A stretch of DNA of 64,000 bases from Flavobacterium lacisediminis (GTDB lineage: Bacteria; Bacteroidota; Bacteroidia; Flavobacteriales; Flavobacteriaceae): the NCBI RefSeq assembly GCF_025909975.1, contig NZ_JAPCIO010000001.1:186001-250000 (forward strand), written 5' to 3'. Under the pieces are notes generated by a model. It worked only from the letters and a program-made list of their open reading frames with translations, did not search any database and was not told where the DNA came from. How positions within the stretch are numbered: position 1 is the first letter of the stretch; each line of letters begins with the position of its first letter. Of this stretch, positions 25,174 to 34,907 are shown piece by piece. A program made the position numbers and the translations under genes.

Positions 25174-26097
25174 ATGGCGTATTTTAGCGTATTTCACAAT
25201 TACATCCAACAAAAGAAAAATGCGATTGGTTTACCCGTTTTAGCATTAATTTGGATTAGCTTTTTCTGGGGAACCACTTGGATTGCTTCCAAAGAAGGTG
25301 TCAAACACATGCCTCCGATGCAATTGGTAGCGCTGCGTCAACTTTTTGGCGGATTGTTATATCTGCTTTATTTCTTAATCAAAAAACATCCTTGGCCAAA
25401 CAAACGACAATGGCGCACTATTTTGGTTCTGAGTGTCTTGAATTTCATGCTGAGTAACGGTTTGAGTACTTGGGGCGTGAAATACATTTCAAGTGGTTTA
25501 GGTGCGATTATTGGTTCTATTTTTCCACTTTGGATTGTCATCATCAGTTTGTTCCGCGGACAAAAAACATCTTGGAAAGCTGTTGTGGGCTTGATTGTAG
25601 CTTTTGGTGGTATTTGCGTCATTTTTTACGATTACCTCAACGATTTCTTACGTCCTGAATTCCGATTTGGGATTTTACTTTCGGTAATTGCTACTTTTAC
25701 TTGGGCGTTGTCTTCGATTTATATCAAAGAAAATAAGACAAATTTCAACCCCTATTTTAGTTTGGGATTGCAAATGTTGATTTCGAGTATTGTGATTTCA
25801 AGCGTAATTGGATTTAATGGGACTTCGGTTCCGTTGAGCGAAATTCCGGCGATTTCTTGGTGGTCGATTGGTTATTTAGTGGTTTTTGGTTCAGTGTTGA
25901 CGTTTATTGCGTTTATTTATGCGTTGGAAAACTTACCAACCGAAATCAGTAGTTTGTATGCTTACATAAATCCGATGGTGGCGTTGTTTTTTGGCTATTT
26001 GTTGTTTAATGAACCTTTGACAACTGCAATTATCATTGGTGGAACGATAACTATTATTGGACTTTATTTAGTGAATCGAGCCATTAAGAAGAAATAA
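25174..26097 (+). CDS. EamA family transporter (DMT superfamily)
   Basis: The 307-residue protein has about ten membrane helices arranged as two EamA repeats. The first repeat has FFWGTTWIASKEGVKHMPPMQLVALRQLFGG and the second SVIATFTWALSSIYIKENKTNFNP, both typical of drug/metabolite exporters of the RhaT/YdcZ type. It lies in the inner membrane; the substrate cannot be inferred. It is the last gene of the plus-strand run and is followed by a bidirectional terminator. Confidence 0.92.
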   Translation: MAYFSVFHNYIQQKKNAIGLPVLALIWISFFWGTTWIASKEGVKHMPPMQLVALRQLFGGLLYLLYFLIKKHPWPNKRQWRTILVLSVLNFMLSNGLSTWGVKYISSGLGAIIGSIFPLWIVIISLFRGQKTSWKAVVGLIVAFGGICVIFYDYLNDFLRPEFRFGILLSVIATFTWALSSIYIKENKTNFNPYFSLGLQMLISSIVISSVIGFNGTSVPLSEIPAISWWSIGYLVVFGSVLTFIAFIYALENLPTEISSLYAYINPMVALFFGYLLFNEPLTTAIIIGGTITIIGLYLVNRAIKKK

Positions 26098-26100
26098 AAA

Positions 26101-26130
26101 AACCCACCTAAAAAGATGGGATTTGATTTT
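26101..26130. terminator. Bidirectional terminator between EamA and M13 genes
   Basis: CCCACCT (26103-26109) pairs with AGATGGG (26114-26120) with one mismatch. An A-run lies before the stem and a T-rich run after it, so it can serve both converging genes. Confidence 0.6.
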
Positions 26131-26145
26131 ATTTTTTGAATTTGA

Positions 26146-28215
26146 TTACCAAATTTTCACGCGTTTTTCAAAAGGTAAATACATACCGTTGTGCGGTAAA
26201 ATATTGAATGCTTTATAGAACGCTTCCACATTTTGTAGCGGCACATAAGCACGGTACATTCCTGGTGAATGTGGGTCAGTTTTTACTTGGTTTTTAATCG
26301 CTTCGTCACGCATTTTGCTTCTCCAAATGGTTGCCCAAGAAATAAAGAAACGTTGCTCTGGTGTGAAACCGTCGATTAAACCTGGGTTTCCGTTTGCTTT
26401 CAAATAGATTTGTAATCCGTCATAAGCCGCGTTAACTCCTCCTAAATCTCCGATGTTTTCACCTAAAGTGAATTTTCCATCAACAAAAATTCCAGGTAAT
26501 GGCTCTAAAGCTGAATATTGGTCAGCTAAAGCACTTCCTAATGTTGTGAATTGTTTCAAATCTTCATCACTCCACCAGTTTACTAAATTTCCATCAGCAT
26601 TATATCTTGAACCTGAATCATCAAATCCGTGTGAAATTTCGTGACCAATTACAGCGCCAATTCCACCATAATTTACTGCTTCATCCGCTTTGTAATCATA
26701 GAAAGGTGGTTGTAAAATAGCCGCTGGGAATACAATTTCGTTGTTTGTTGGACTGAAATATGCATTTACCGTTTGTGGCGACATTCCCCATTCTTCTTTG
26801 TCAACTGGTTTACCTAATTTAGCGATATTCTGTTTGTGGCTCCATTTTGCGTACATTCTTGAATTATCAAAATACGTTCCGCCTTGTTCTGGAGATTTCA
26901 CTTCAAGAGCTGAATAATCTTTCCATTTATCAGGATATCCGATTTTCACTCGGAATTTATTCAATTTGATTTTCGCATTTTCCTTAGTTGCTTTTGTCAT
27001 CCAAGGTAAATTGTTGATACGGTTATCAAAAGCCAACATTACATTTGCAATCATTGCTTGCGCTTTTGCTTTTGCTTCTGGTGGGAATTTTTTAGCTACG
27101 TATAATTTTCCTAAAGCTTCACCTAATCTTCCATTAACTGTTGCTAAAGCTCTTTCTTCAGCTGGACGTTGTTTTACCGCACCAGTTAAGGTTTTTCCGT
27201 AGAAATCAAAATTAGCATTTTCGATTTCAGTTGAAAGTAATCCTGAAGAACCTCTTAATGCTGTCCAACGCATGTACGCTTTCCAATCTTCAACTTGGTT
27301 GTCTTTTAAGATAGTTTCAACTGTTTGCAAATATTTTGGTTGCGAAACTACTAACGAATCTACTTTTCCAATTCCTACAGATTGAAAATAAGTATCCCAT
27401 TTTACTGTTGGTGCTAATTTTTGCAAATCAGCAAAACTCATTGGATTGTAAGTTTTTCTTCTATCTCTACGCTCAACTCTATCTAATGTTGCAGTTGACA
27501 TTTTAGTTTCTAATGCTAAAATTTTCTTTGCATTTGTATTTGCTGTAGCTTCAGATTCACCCAAATATTGTAGCATTCTGGTTACGTGAGCAATGTATTT
27601 TTCGCGCTTTTCTTTGTTGTCTGGCGCATCGGAAACGTAGTAATCTCTATCAGGTAAACCAAGGCTTCCTGTTCCTACATAAATTACGTTTTTGTTGCTG
27701 TTTTTAGCATCAGCACCTATGTAACTTCCGAAAAAACCTAATCCCATTTCTGGTTCCATTTCGGCTAATAAAGCAACTAATTGATCTGCATTCTGAACAC
27801 TATTAATTTTGGCTAAATATGGTTTTAACGGATCAATTCCAGCTTTATTTCTGCTTACAGTATCTAAAACAGTTTTATATAAGCTAATTGCTTTTGCTTG
27901 GTCTGAATTTGGATCGATAGTTTTGTCGTTGATAGCTTCTTTCAAGATAGCCATTACATCGTCATCGGTATTTTTACGAAGCTCGTCAAAACTTCCCCAA
28001 CGTGTTCTGTCTGCTGGAATTTCGGTTTTATCTAACCAAGTTCCGTTTACATAACGATTAAAGTTATCGGCTGGATTTACGGATTTATCCATATATCCAA
28101 CGTTAATTCCTACTGACTCTTTTTTTGTTGCTACTTCTTGTGATGATTTACAAGAATATAACGCTACTGACAAAAAAAGGAAGCCGAAACTTCCTTTTAA
28201 GATGAATTTATTCAT
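26146..28215 (-). CDS. M13 family metallopeptidase, lipoprotein
   Basis: A 689-residue neprilysin/PepO-type zinc peptidase. The signal peptide ends in a lipobox-like ALYSC (Cys22), so it is probably membrane-anchored. The zinc site is HEISH (His525, Glu526, His529) with the third ligand in GENIGD (Glu586, Asp590). The N-terminal helical region (DNFNRYVNGTW) and NAYFSPTNNEIVFPAAI are typical of M13. It starts 2 bp after the stop of the large T9SS cargo gene, so both are expressed together. Confidence 0.95.
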   Translation of the reverse strand: MNKFILKGSFGFLFLSVALYSCKSSQEVATKKESVGINVGYMDKSVNPADNFNRYVNGTWLDKTEIPADRTRWGSFDELRKNTDDDVMAILKEAINDKTIDPNSDQAKAISLYKTVLDTVSRNKAGIDPLKPYLAKINSVQNADQLVALLAEMEPEMGLGFFGSYIGADAKNSNKNVIYVGTGSLGLPDRDYYVSDAPDNKEKREKYIAHVTRMLQYLGESEATANTNAKKILALETKMSTATLDRVERRDRRKTYNPMSFADLQKLAPTVKWDTYFQSVGIGKVDSLVVSQPKYLQTVETILKDNQVEDWKAYMRWTALRGSSGLLSTEIENANFDFYGKTLTGAVKQRPAEERALATVNGRLGEALGKLYVAKKFPPEAKAKAQAMIANVMLAFDNRINNLPWMTKATKENAKIKLNKFRVKIGYPDKWKDYSALEVKSPEQGGTYFDNSRMYAKWSHKQNIAKLGKPVDKEEWGMSPQTVNAYFSPTNNEIVFPAAILQPPFYDYKADEAVNYGGIGAVIGHEISHGFDDSGSRYNADGNLVNWWSDEDLKQFTTLGSALADQYSALEPLPGIFVDGKFTLGENIGDLGGVNAAYDGLQIYLKANGNPGLIDGFTPEQRFFISWATIWRSKMRDEAIKNQVKTDPHSPGMYRAYVPLQNVEAFYKAFNILPHNGMYLPFEKRVKIW

Positions 28216-28217
28216 AG

Positions 28218-31200
28218 TTATTCTTTAATAATTCTTTTAACTGTTGATTGATTGTCTGCTGAAATTTTTACAAAATAAATTCCTTGAGCAACTGATGATA
28301 AATCTAATGAAACTTCAGCATTAGTAATTGTAAAATCTTTTTTAGACCATACCATTTTTCCTGTAATGTCATACACATCAATTGAAGTTGGTTCTACTGT
28401 TCCTAATGCAATATTGAAAATTCCTTTAGATGGATTTGGATACAATACAATATTTTGTAATTCAAAGTTTTGATTTGAAAGAGTTCCATTTATCACGAAA
28501 TTATCAATATTAACCCCTAATTGGTTTGCAGATTCATCTGAATGGAAAACAATTCTAAAAATAACATTAGTTTGAGAATTTAATGCATTCAACGGATAAG
28601 TATAAGTTGCAGCTGTAGTATTTGTACCTGTCCATTGTGCTCCTGGACAGTTGTAACAATCATTTCCTGTTGTAGCTTGAGTTCTGTTACTATTATACCA
28701 ATTTGCACCCATTGTTCCTAAAACAGACCATGAAGCTCCAAAATTAGTTGAGTATTCTACATAAACAACATCCCAGTTTGCTTCTAAGTCAAACTTCATT
28801 TCAAAATTAATAGTTGGGTTTACAACATTACTTAAATTGTAACATTGAGAAACTAAATATGATTTTACCATATCTGGGTAATTTCCAGAAAGGTTTGTTG
28901 TATATACTGTATTTCCGCCTGAAGCCATAACACCGCCACTTCTAACACCTCTAACCCATTGTGAACCAGAAGTACCTTCGTTGTAAGAAATTAAAGCATC
29001 TGACGCATTAGTAAATGCATTTGTTACACCTACTGTTCCTGCATCATTTACATAAAACTGAGTACTTCCTGAGTTATTATCAGAATAAGCATCGCTTGTT
29101 GTAGTAGTTGTTACATTTAAATTATGAACCCCTCTTGTTAATGTAGCTGATGGCAAATCAATTACTGCAGTTGCTGCAGCAGCCAGAGCATTATTCCAAA
29201 CATAATTATATGGTGTTCCATCAATTGTATAATTAACTGTTACAGAAGGGATAGAAGAAGTACCATTATTCTGAACTTGAACTTGTGGTGTTACAACAGC
29301 ACCACAATTAATATTAATTCCAGGATTTTGAATACTTACAAATTTTATATCAATCGCTGGAACCTGAACTGGAATATTGGTTTGCCAAACCCCTCTTCCA
29401 TAAGTAGCGGCAACTAATTTTGCGTCTTCTAAATTGATTTCTAAATCTGTAACTGAAACATTTGGCAAGTTAGTTTCAAAAGGAGCCCATGAAGTCATAG
29501 AGTCATCTCTGTAATAAACACCAAGACTTGTTCCAACATATAATGGATTATCTGTGTTTCTTCCTTGATGTACGATACAATTTTTTCCAATTGATGGTAA
29601 ACCAGTTGAAAAATTTGAAAAATTAATTCCACCATCTGTTGATCTCAAAACTTGTCCTGATGTTCCCGCTGTTGTTATATAAACAATATTACTATTTGAA
29701 GAATGTACTTCAATTGATGTAATATTCGCTGCAGCTGTATAAGATTGTGGGAAATTAATTCCTCTATCAGTACTTTTGTATAAAGTAGCACCATTTGCTA
29801 CATACATATTATTATCATTTGATGGATCTACATGAATTAAGTCTAGATTACCTGAACCAAGTGCAGTTACATTTTGTTGTACCCAAGCACCACTAGTTAA
29901 TTTAAACAAATTACCAAATCCAGAAAACAATTCACCTGAACTATTAGCCAATAATGGAGTTACCCAATTTCCGTTAACGCCTCCTGGGGAACCAACTGAA
30001 CCTGATGCTGAATTTCCTGCAGTGCTACTAATATACATAGAAGAACCATACTGAATAAACCCATAATATTGATTTTGATTTGTTGGATTAATTGCGGTAT
30101 CCATTCCATCGGCACCATAATAATTTTTCCACTGACCTCCACTATAAGCATGACCTCCATTATCTTGCAATCCACCTACCATATTGGCTGCCGTTTGCTT
30201 AGATACTGCAATTTTATAAAACTGGCTAATCTGAACACCAGCTGTTAAATCTGTAAAATTTGTTCCACCATTATCAGAAACATAAATACCACCATCACTA
30301 CCACAAAATAATTTATTACCATGAAATCCTAAATAGTGAATATCGGCGTGGGTATAACTAGGTGCTGTTGGGCTACTCCAATTATTTAATTTTGTGACAG
30401 CTGCACCTCCATTTGTTGATTTCCAAACGTTTAAACAACCGGTATAAATTTCATTAGCATTTGTTGGAGATGCTGCTAATGCTAAATCATACCACGCTTG
30501 AGTTGACTCTAAAAAATCTGTAGTCCCAGAAGTTTTTGTAAAAGTAACACCACTATCTGTTGATCGATAAATTCCATTTAAAGCAGAACTATTGTTAACA
30601 CTTAGTGCATAAACGTAACTACTATTAGCAGCTGTTACATCAATAATTATACGACTTGTTGAAGCTACAGAAGAAACTGTAACAGCTGTAAAAGTGCTAC
30701 CTGTATCCGTAGATCTGTAAAATCTATTGCTTGCAGAGGCATATACAACCGAAGGGTCACCTGGTTTTAATCTAATATTACCTTGTGAAAAATTTATACC
30801 CGCTAAAATTTGAGTCCATGAAGCACCTGCATTAGTAGATTTAAATATCCCATTATTTGTAGCACACCATAAAATTTGATTATTGGTTGGATGTATAACA
30901 ATATCCCCAGCTCTTGAAGGGTTAGATGCTCCCATTGTACCTGTTGCAGCCCAAGTTAAACCACCATCAGTAGATTTATAAACTCCTACAGAATAAGAAT
31001 CTCCTGCGTCTTTATCTCCTGTTGCAATATAAATTGTATTTGAATTCGAATAATCAACTGCTATACCAGAAACACCAATTTGTGGTAATTCATCAGTAAG
31101 TGGTGTCCAAGAAGTTCCGCTATTAGTTGACTTCCAAATTCCTCCAGCTGGAGATCCTAAATATATTGTATTAGGGTTTGATGGGTCTACATGAACTATA

Positions 31201-31610
31201 TTTACACGTCCTTGCCCTGAAGACCATGAACCTGTATTAGTATGTGTAAATGGACCAACTGGTTGCCAATTACTTGGAGGTAATGCTCTATTTGTAGTAT
31301 TTCTACTAGCTTTTGCCTGGTTCTTTTGACGCCATGCTTGCCATAATTGTTCAGCAGGCATTATATATCCTTGCTCATTCGTATAATTTCTCCAATGATA
31401 CTCCCAACGCATAAAAGGCTTGTGACCAGAACCTCTAACGTCTTTGTCTCTAGTAGTCCAGTAGGAATTGAAAGCGGCAACCATTTCATTTATTGTAGCC
31501 TCTCCGTTTTTAGCTGTGCTTACGTTAGTCATCCATGGAGCAGATGGATTAAATTGTGAAAAACCTAAAAAGGAACACAATAAACTAACAATCAAGTAAT
31601 TTTTAATCAT
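28218..31610 (-). CDS. T9SS cargo with BNR/sortilin-like repeats and CARDB-like domain
   Basis: An 1130-residue exported protein. It has a signal peptide ending at GFSQ, then beta-propeller-type repeats with many 'KSTDGG/STNGG' Asp-box-like turns from ~150 to ~770, a CARDB-like segment (~790-880) and a lectin/MAM-like beta domain (~890-1050). The last 75 residues begin LYPNPSKGIF (1056) and end KRIIKE, the type A sorting domain for T9SS export and surface attachment. It probably binds or degrades extracellular polymer; no catalytic residues were identified. Operon with the M13 peptidase. Confidence 0.9.
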   Translation of the reverse strand: MIKNYLIVSLLCSFLGFSQFNPSAPWMTNVSTAKNGEATINEMVAAFNSYWTTRDKDVRGSGHKPFMRWEYHWRNYTNEQGYIMPAEQLWQAWRQKNQAKASRNTTNRALPPSNWQPVGPFTHTNTGSWSSGQGRVNIVHVDPSNPNTIYLGSPAGGIWKSTNSGTSWTPLTDELPQIGVSGIAVDYSNSNTIYIATGDKDAGDSYSVGVYKSTDGGLTWAATGTMGASNPSRAGDIVIHPTNNQILWCATNNGIFKSTNAGASWTQILAGINFSQGNIRLKPGDPSVVYASASNRFYRSTDTGSTFTAVTVSSVASTSRIIIDVTAANSSYVYALSVNNSSALNGIYRSTDSGVTFTKTSGTTDFLESTQAWYDLALAASPTNANEIYTGCLNVWKSTNGGAAVTKLNNWSSPTAPSYTHADIHYLGFHGNKLFCGSDGGIYVSDNGGTNFTDLTAGVQISQFYKIAVSKQTAANMVGGLQDNGGHAYSGGQWKNYYGADGMDTAINPTNQNQYYGFIQYGSSMYISSTAGNSASGSVGSPGGVNGNWVTPLLANSSGELFSGFGNLFKLTSGAWVQQNVTALGSGNLDLIHVDPSNDNNMYVANGATLYKSTDRGINFPQSYTAAANITSIEVHSSNSNIVYITTAGTSGQVLRSTDGGINFSNFSTGLPSIGKNCIVHQGRNTDNPLYVGTSLGVYYRDDSMTSWAPFETNLPNVSVTDLEINLEDAKLVAATYGRGVWQTNIPVQVPAIDIKFVSIQNPGININCGAVVTPQVQVQNNGTSSIPSVTVNYTIDGTPYNYVWNNALAAAATAVIDLPSATLTRGVHNLNVTTTTTSDAYSDNNSGSTQFYVNDAGTVGVTNAFTNASDALISYNEGTSGSQWVRGVRSGGVMASGGNTVYTTNLSGNYPDMVKSYLVSQCYNLSNVVNPTINFEMKFDLEANWDVVYVEYSTNFGASWSVLGTMGANWYNSNRTQATTGNDCYNCPGAQWTGTNTTAATYTYPLNALNSQTNVIFRIVFHSDESANQLGVNIDNFVINGTLSNQNFELQNIVLYPNPSKGIFNIALGTVEPTSIDVYDITGKMVWSKKDFTITNAEVSLDLSSVAQGIYFVKISADNQSTVKRIIKE

Positions 31611-31638
31611 GGTTTAGTAGTTTTATGGTATATTTTCA

Positions 31639-31646
31639 CAAATATA
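31639..31646 (-). promoter_or_regulatory. -7 promoter element for the T9SS cargo-M13 operon
   Basis: Minus-strand TATATTTG matches TAnnTTTG and lies about 29 bp before the ATG at 31610. Confidence 0.55.
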
Positions 31647-31719
31647 ATCAAGAAAATCAATAAATTATAATTTTAACAAATGTCTACTCAGGTTTTTCAC
31701 AAAATTATTTAAATATGAT

Positions 31720-31727
31720 TATTTTTG
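31720..31727 (+). promoter_or_regulatory. -7 promoter element for the SCO gene
   Basis: TATTTTTG matches TAnnTTTG and is 13 bp before the ATG, which predicts a very short leader. Confidence 0.55.
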
Positions 31728-31740
31728 TAAAAAAATCGCA

Positions 31741-32436
31741 ATGCTTAGTTCTTTTCTACGCTATAAAAAATTTATTATTGGGTTTGCAATACTTTCTGTG
31801 CTTATTTTTTTAGGAATTTATAGTCTTCTTTCTCCAAAGAAAATGTTACCTATATATTCTCCTAGAGATATTAATCCAGAATTAGTTGATTCAACCGTGC
31901 AACATATTGGTAACGATCATAAAATAGCTGATTTTGCTTTTACCAATCAAAATGGGAAAATAATTACTCAAAAAGACTATGAAAATAAGATTTATGTAGC
32001 CGATTTCTTTTTTACTACATGTCCAACTATCTGTCCAAAAATGACAGATAATATGACTTGGTTGCAAAATCAATTGAAAAACAATCCTAAAGTAAAACTG
32101 TTGTCTTTTTCTGTTACTCCTGATATTGACACTCCAGAAGTATTAAAAAAATATGCTCTTGAAAAAGGAGTGGATGACTCGCGTTGGAATTTAGTAACTG
32201 GAGATAAAAAGGATATTTATTATTTAGCCAGAAAATCATACTTGGCAGTAAAAACGGGTAAACCGGAAGAAATTTATGACATGGTACATACCGAAAATTT
32301 CATTTTGGTAGATAAAAACAAACGAATTAGAGGTTTTTATGACGGTACCAATCTTGACAAACCTTCAGATGACCCAAAAACAAAGAACATGAAACAACTT
32401 TTAGAAGATATTTTGTGGCTTTGTGAAAACCAATAA
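31741..32436 (+). CDS. SCO family protein (copper chaperone, thioredoxin fold)
   Basis: The 231-residue protein has an N-terminal membrane anchor (residues ~10-29) and a periplasmic thioredoxin fold. The SCO copper site is complete: Cys94 and Cys98 in CPTIC and His183 in MVHTENF. SCO proteins deliver copper to the CuA site of cytochrome oxidase or keep it reduced. No oxidase genes are adjacent here; the gene precedes feoAB, so a broader link with metal handling is possible. Confidence 0.93.
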   Translation: MLSSFLRYKKFIIGFAILSVLIFLGIYSLLSPKKMLPIYSPRDINPELVDSTVQHIGNDHKIADFAFTNQNGKIITQKDYENKIYVADFFFTTCPTICPKMTDNMTWLQNQLKNNPKVKLLSFSVTPDIDTPEVLKKYALEKGVDDSRWNLVTGDKKDIYYLARKSYLAVKTGKPEEIYDMVHTENFILVDKNKRIRGFYDGTNLDKPSDDPKTKNMKQLLEDILWLCENQ

Positions 32437-32499
32437 ATTAATTTTTATAAATATTTTGCTAAAGTTGACAATTATCAGTTGTAGTCCGATTATAATTTT

Positions 32500-32526
32500 T
32501 ACTTTTGTATTTTAATTCAATCTAAA
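32500..32526 (+). promoter_or_regulatory. feoA promoter with candidate regulator box
   Basis: TACTTTTG (32500-32507) matches TAnnTTTG, with TTG 18 bp upstream (32479-32481). Overlapping the expected transcription start is TTTAAT-TCAA-TCTAAA (32511-32526), a degenerate version of the perfect TTTAGA-N4-TCTAAA palindrome found at 39869-39884. A shared metalloregulator is inferred. Confidence 0.5.
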
Positions 32527-32533
32527 TAAGGAA

Positions 32534-32761
32534 ATGGAAATTTGTTCTTCTGAACTTAAAATTGGTGAAGTAGCTACCATTACTTCGGTCAATCTAGATG
32601 AAATCCCGCTAAAGCTTTTAGAAATGGGATGTTTACCTGGAAATTCCATTACTTTAATTCAAATTGCGCCTTTAGGTGATCCCTTATATTTCAACGTAAA
32701 TGATTCTCATGTTGCCATTCGTATTGAAACGGCAAGGGAAATTACCGTTACTAAAATTTAA
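32534..32761 (+). CDS. feoA: Ferrous iron transport protein A
   Basis: The 75-residue protein is a single SH3-like FeoA domain with the conserved core LLEMGCLPGNSITLIQIAPLGDPLYFNV and a C-terminal strand SHVAIRIETAREITV. FeoA is a small cytoplasmic partner needed for FeoB-mediated Fe2+ uptake. It is 5 bp upstream of feoB, the classical order. The leader sequence AATCTAAATAA just before the start is also present before the FecA-like receptor gene at 35919. Confidence 0.95.
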   Translation: MEICSSELKIGEVATITSVNLDEIPLKLLEMGCLPGNSITLIQIAPLGDPLYFNVNDSHVAIRIETAREITVTKI

Positions 32762-32766
32762 TTCTC

Positions 32767-34869
32767 ATGAGTTCAAATCCTATAAAAGTGGCTTTAATTG
32801 GAAACCCAAATGTGGGAAAAACTTCCGTTTTTAACCAACTTACAGGATTGAATCAACAAGTGGGAAATTACCCAGGAATTACCGTTGAAAAAAAACAAGG
32901 TGTTTGCAAATTAAACGAAAACACGAGAGCTAGAATCATTGATTTACCCGGAACTTACAGCTTAAATGCGAGTTCAATTGATGAAAACGTAGTAATCGAA
33001 TTGTTACTAAATAAAAACGATGAAGATTTTCCAGATGTTGCTGTTGTAGTTACCGAAGTAGAAAATCTAAAACGAAATTTACTCCTTTTTACTCAAATCA
33101 AAGATTTAGAAATTCCAACCATTTTAGTCATTAACATGGCAGATCGAATGGCTTTAAAAGGAATTGAACTGGATATTCCAGTTTTGGAAAAAGAGTTAAA
33201 AACGAAAATTGCCTTAATCAGTTCAAGAAAAAAAACTGGAATTAATCAGTTGAAAGAATTGATTCTGAACTATACGGAACTTTCAACCGAACCTTGTTTA
33301 CACGCATCGTCGATTGACCCAGATTATTTTAATAATTTAAGAAGAGCGTTTCCAAATCAGTTGTTGTATAAACTTTGGTTGGTAATTACGCAAGATGTCA
33401 ATTTCTTAAATTTAGAGCGTAACGAAATTAAAAGTTCGTTTACTAAATCACACGCCGATTTAAAACGCTTACAACAAAAAGAAACCATAAAACGTTACCA
33501 ATTTATTAATGACACATTGAAAATTGGTCAAAAAATAGATGTTTCAAAAGCAACTGATATTCGAGCAAAAATCGACAGAATTCTAACACATAAAATTTAT
33601 GGTTATGTAATTTTCTTCGGAATTTTAATGCTTATTTTTCAGTTTTTGTTTGATTGGAGTAGCATTCCAATGGATTTTATAGATGAAACGTTTGCTAATT
33701 TTAGCTCGCTTGCTAAACAACACCTTCCAGCGGGAGAATTTACTAATTTAATCAGTGAAGGATTAATTCCAGGAATTGGTGGTATCGTAATTTTCATTCC
33801 GCAAATTGCCTTTTTATTCTTATTCATTTCTGTTTTAGAAGAAAGCGGTTACATGAGTCGCGTAGTATTTTTAATGGATAAAATCATGCGAAAATTTGGT
33901 TTGTCTGGAAAAAGTATTGTGCCTTTAATCTCAGGAACGGCTTGTGCTATTCCGGCAATTATGAGTGCGAGAAATATCGAAAATTGGAAAGAAAGATTAA
34001 TTACGATTTTAGTAACACCTTTCACCACTTGTTCAGCAAGATTACCTGTTTATGCTATTTTGATTTCCTTAATTATTCCTGAAAAAAGAATTTTTGGCTT
34101 TTTAAGTTTACAAGGATTAACACTGATGGCATTGTATTTATTAGGTTTTGGAATGGCGGTTTTTTCGGCTTTCTTACTTAATAAATATTTAAAATTAAGT
34201 TGCAAATCGTATTTCGTAGTGGAAATGCCGAGTTATAAAATTCCGATGTTTAAAAATGTTGGTATTAATGTTTTAGAAAAAACCAAAGCTTTTGTTACAG
34301 GTGCTGGAAAAATCATTTTAGCCTTATCGGTAATTTTATGGTATTTAGGTTCTCACGGATTAAGTGATGATTTCAATAATGCTGAAGCTATTATTACCCA
34401 ACAAAATCAAAACAAAACCATCACTACTGAAGCATTTGAAGATCAAGTAAATTCCTTTAAGTTAGAAAATTCTTATATCGGATACATGGGAAAAGCGATT
34501 GAACCTGCTATTCGTCCATTAGGATACGATTGGAAAATAGGAATTGCCGTAGTAAGTTCGTTTGCAGCTCGTGAAGTTTTCGTTGGCACATTAGCCACCA
34601 TTTACAGTGTAGGAAGTCATAGCGAAGAAGAAACTACTATTAAAAATAAAATGGCTGCCGAAGTGCATCCTGAAACAGGTGAAAAAATATTCAATTTTGC
34701 TACAGGAATTTCATTACTCCTTTTTTATGCTTTTGCTATGCAGTGCATTTCTACTTTAGCCATTGTAAAAAAAGAAACCAATTCTTGGAAATGGCCAATA
34801 ATTCAGTTGGTTTTTATGAGTGGTTTTGCCTACATAACTGCTTTAATTGCATATCAAGTTTTGAAATAA
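32767..34869 (+). CDS. feoB: Ferrous iron transport protein B
   Basis: A 700-residue inner-membrane Fe2+ transporter. The N-terminal G domain has G1 GNPNVGKTS (12-20), a switch region VGNYPGITVE, G3 DLPGTY and a G4-like NMAD. From ~270 onward there are two Gate motifs, including SGTACAIPAIMSARNIE and SSFAAREVFVGTLATIY, with the conserved cysteine of the pore region. Length is normal. There is no FeoC. The FeoB-associated Cys-rich peptide lies 3.3 kb downstream instead of directly next to the gene. Confidence 0.97.
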   Translation: MSSNPIKVALIGNPNVGKTSVFNQLTGLNQQVGNYPGITVEKKQGVCKLNENTRARIIDLPGTYSLNASSIDENVVIELLLNKNDEDFPDVAVVVTEVENLKRNLLLFTQIKDLEIPTILVINMADRMALKGIELDIPVLEKELKTKIALISSRKKTGINQLKELILNYTELSTEPCLHASSIDPDYFNNLRRAFPNQLLYKLWLVITQDVNFLNLERNEIKSSFTKSHADLKRLQQKETIKRYQFINDTLKIGQKIDVSKATDIRAKIDRILTHKIYGYVIFFGILMLIFQFLFDWSSIPMDFIDETFANFSSLAKQHLPAGEFTNLISEGLIPGIGGIVIFIPQIAFLFLFISVLEESGYMSRVVFLMDKIMRKFGLSGKSIVPLISGTACAIPAIMSARNIENWKERLITILVTPFTTCSARLPVYAILISLIIPEKRIFGFLSLQGLTLMALYLLGFGMAVFSAFLLNKYLKLSCKSYFVVEMPSYKIPMFKNVGINVLEKTKAFVTGAGKIILALSVILWYLGSHGLSDDFNNAEAIITQQNQNKTITTEAFEDQVNSFKLENSYIGYMGKAIEPAIRPLGYDWKIGIAVVSSFAAREVFVGTLATIYSVGSHSEEETTIKNKMAAEVHPETGEKIFNFATGISLLLFYAFAMQCISTLAIVKKETNSWKWPIIQLVFMSGFAYITALIAYQVLK

Positions 34870-34907
34870 AGGCATACTTTTTGATTGCTTTTAAGAAACA
34901 AAAATTG

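Noticed and set aside
34743..34907. In-frame upstream extension of the Ser-rich protein into feoB
   Set aside because: The extension lacks a signal peptide and overlaps feoB by 127 bp; the ATG at 34908 begins a clean signal peptide.
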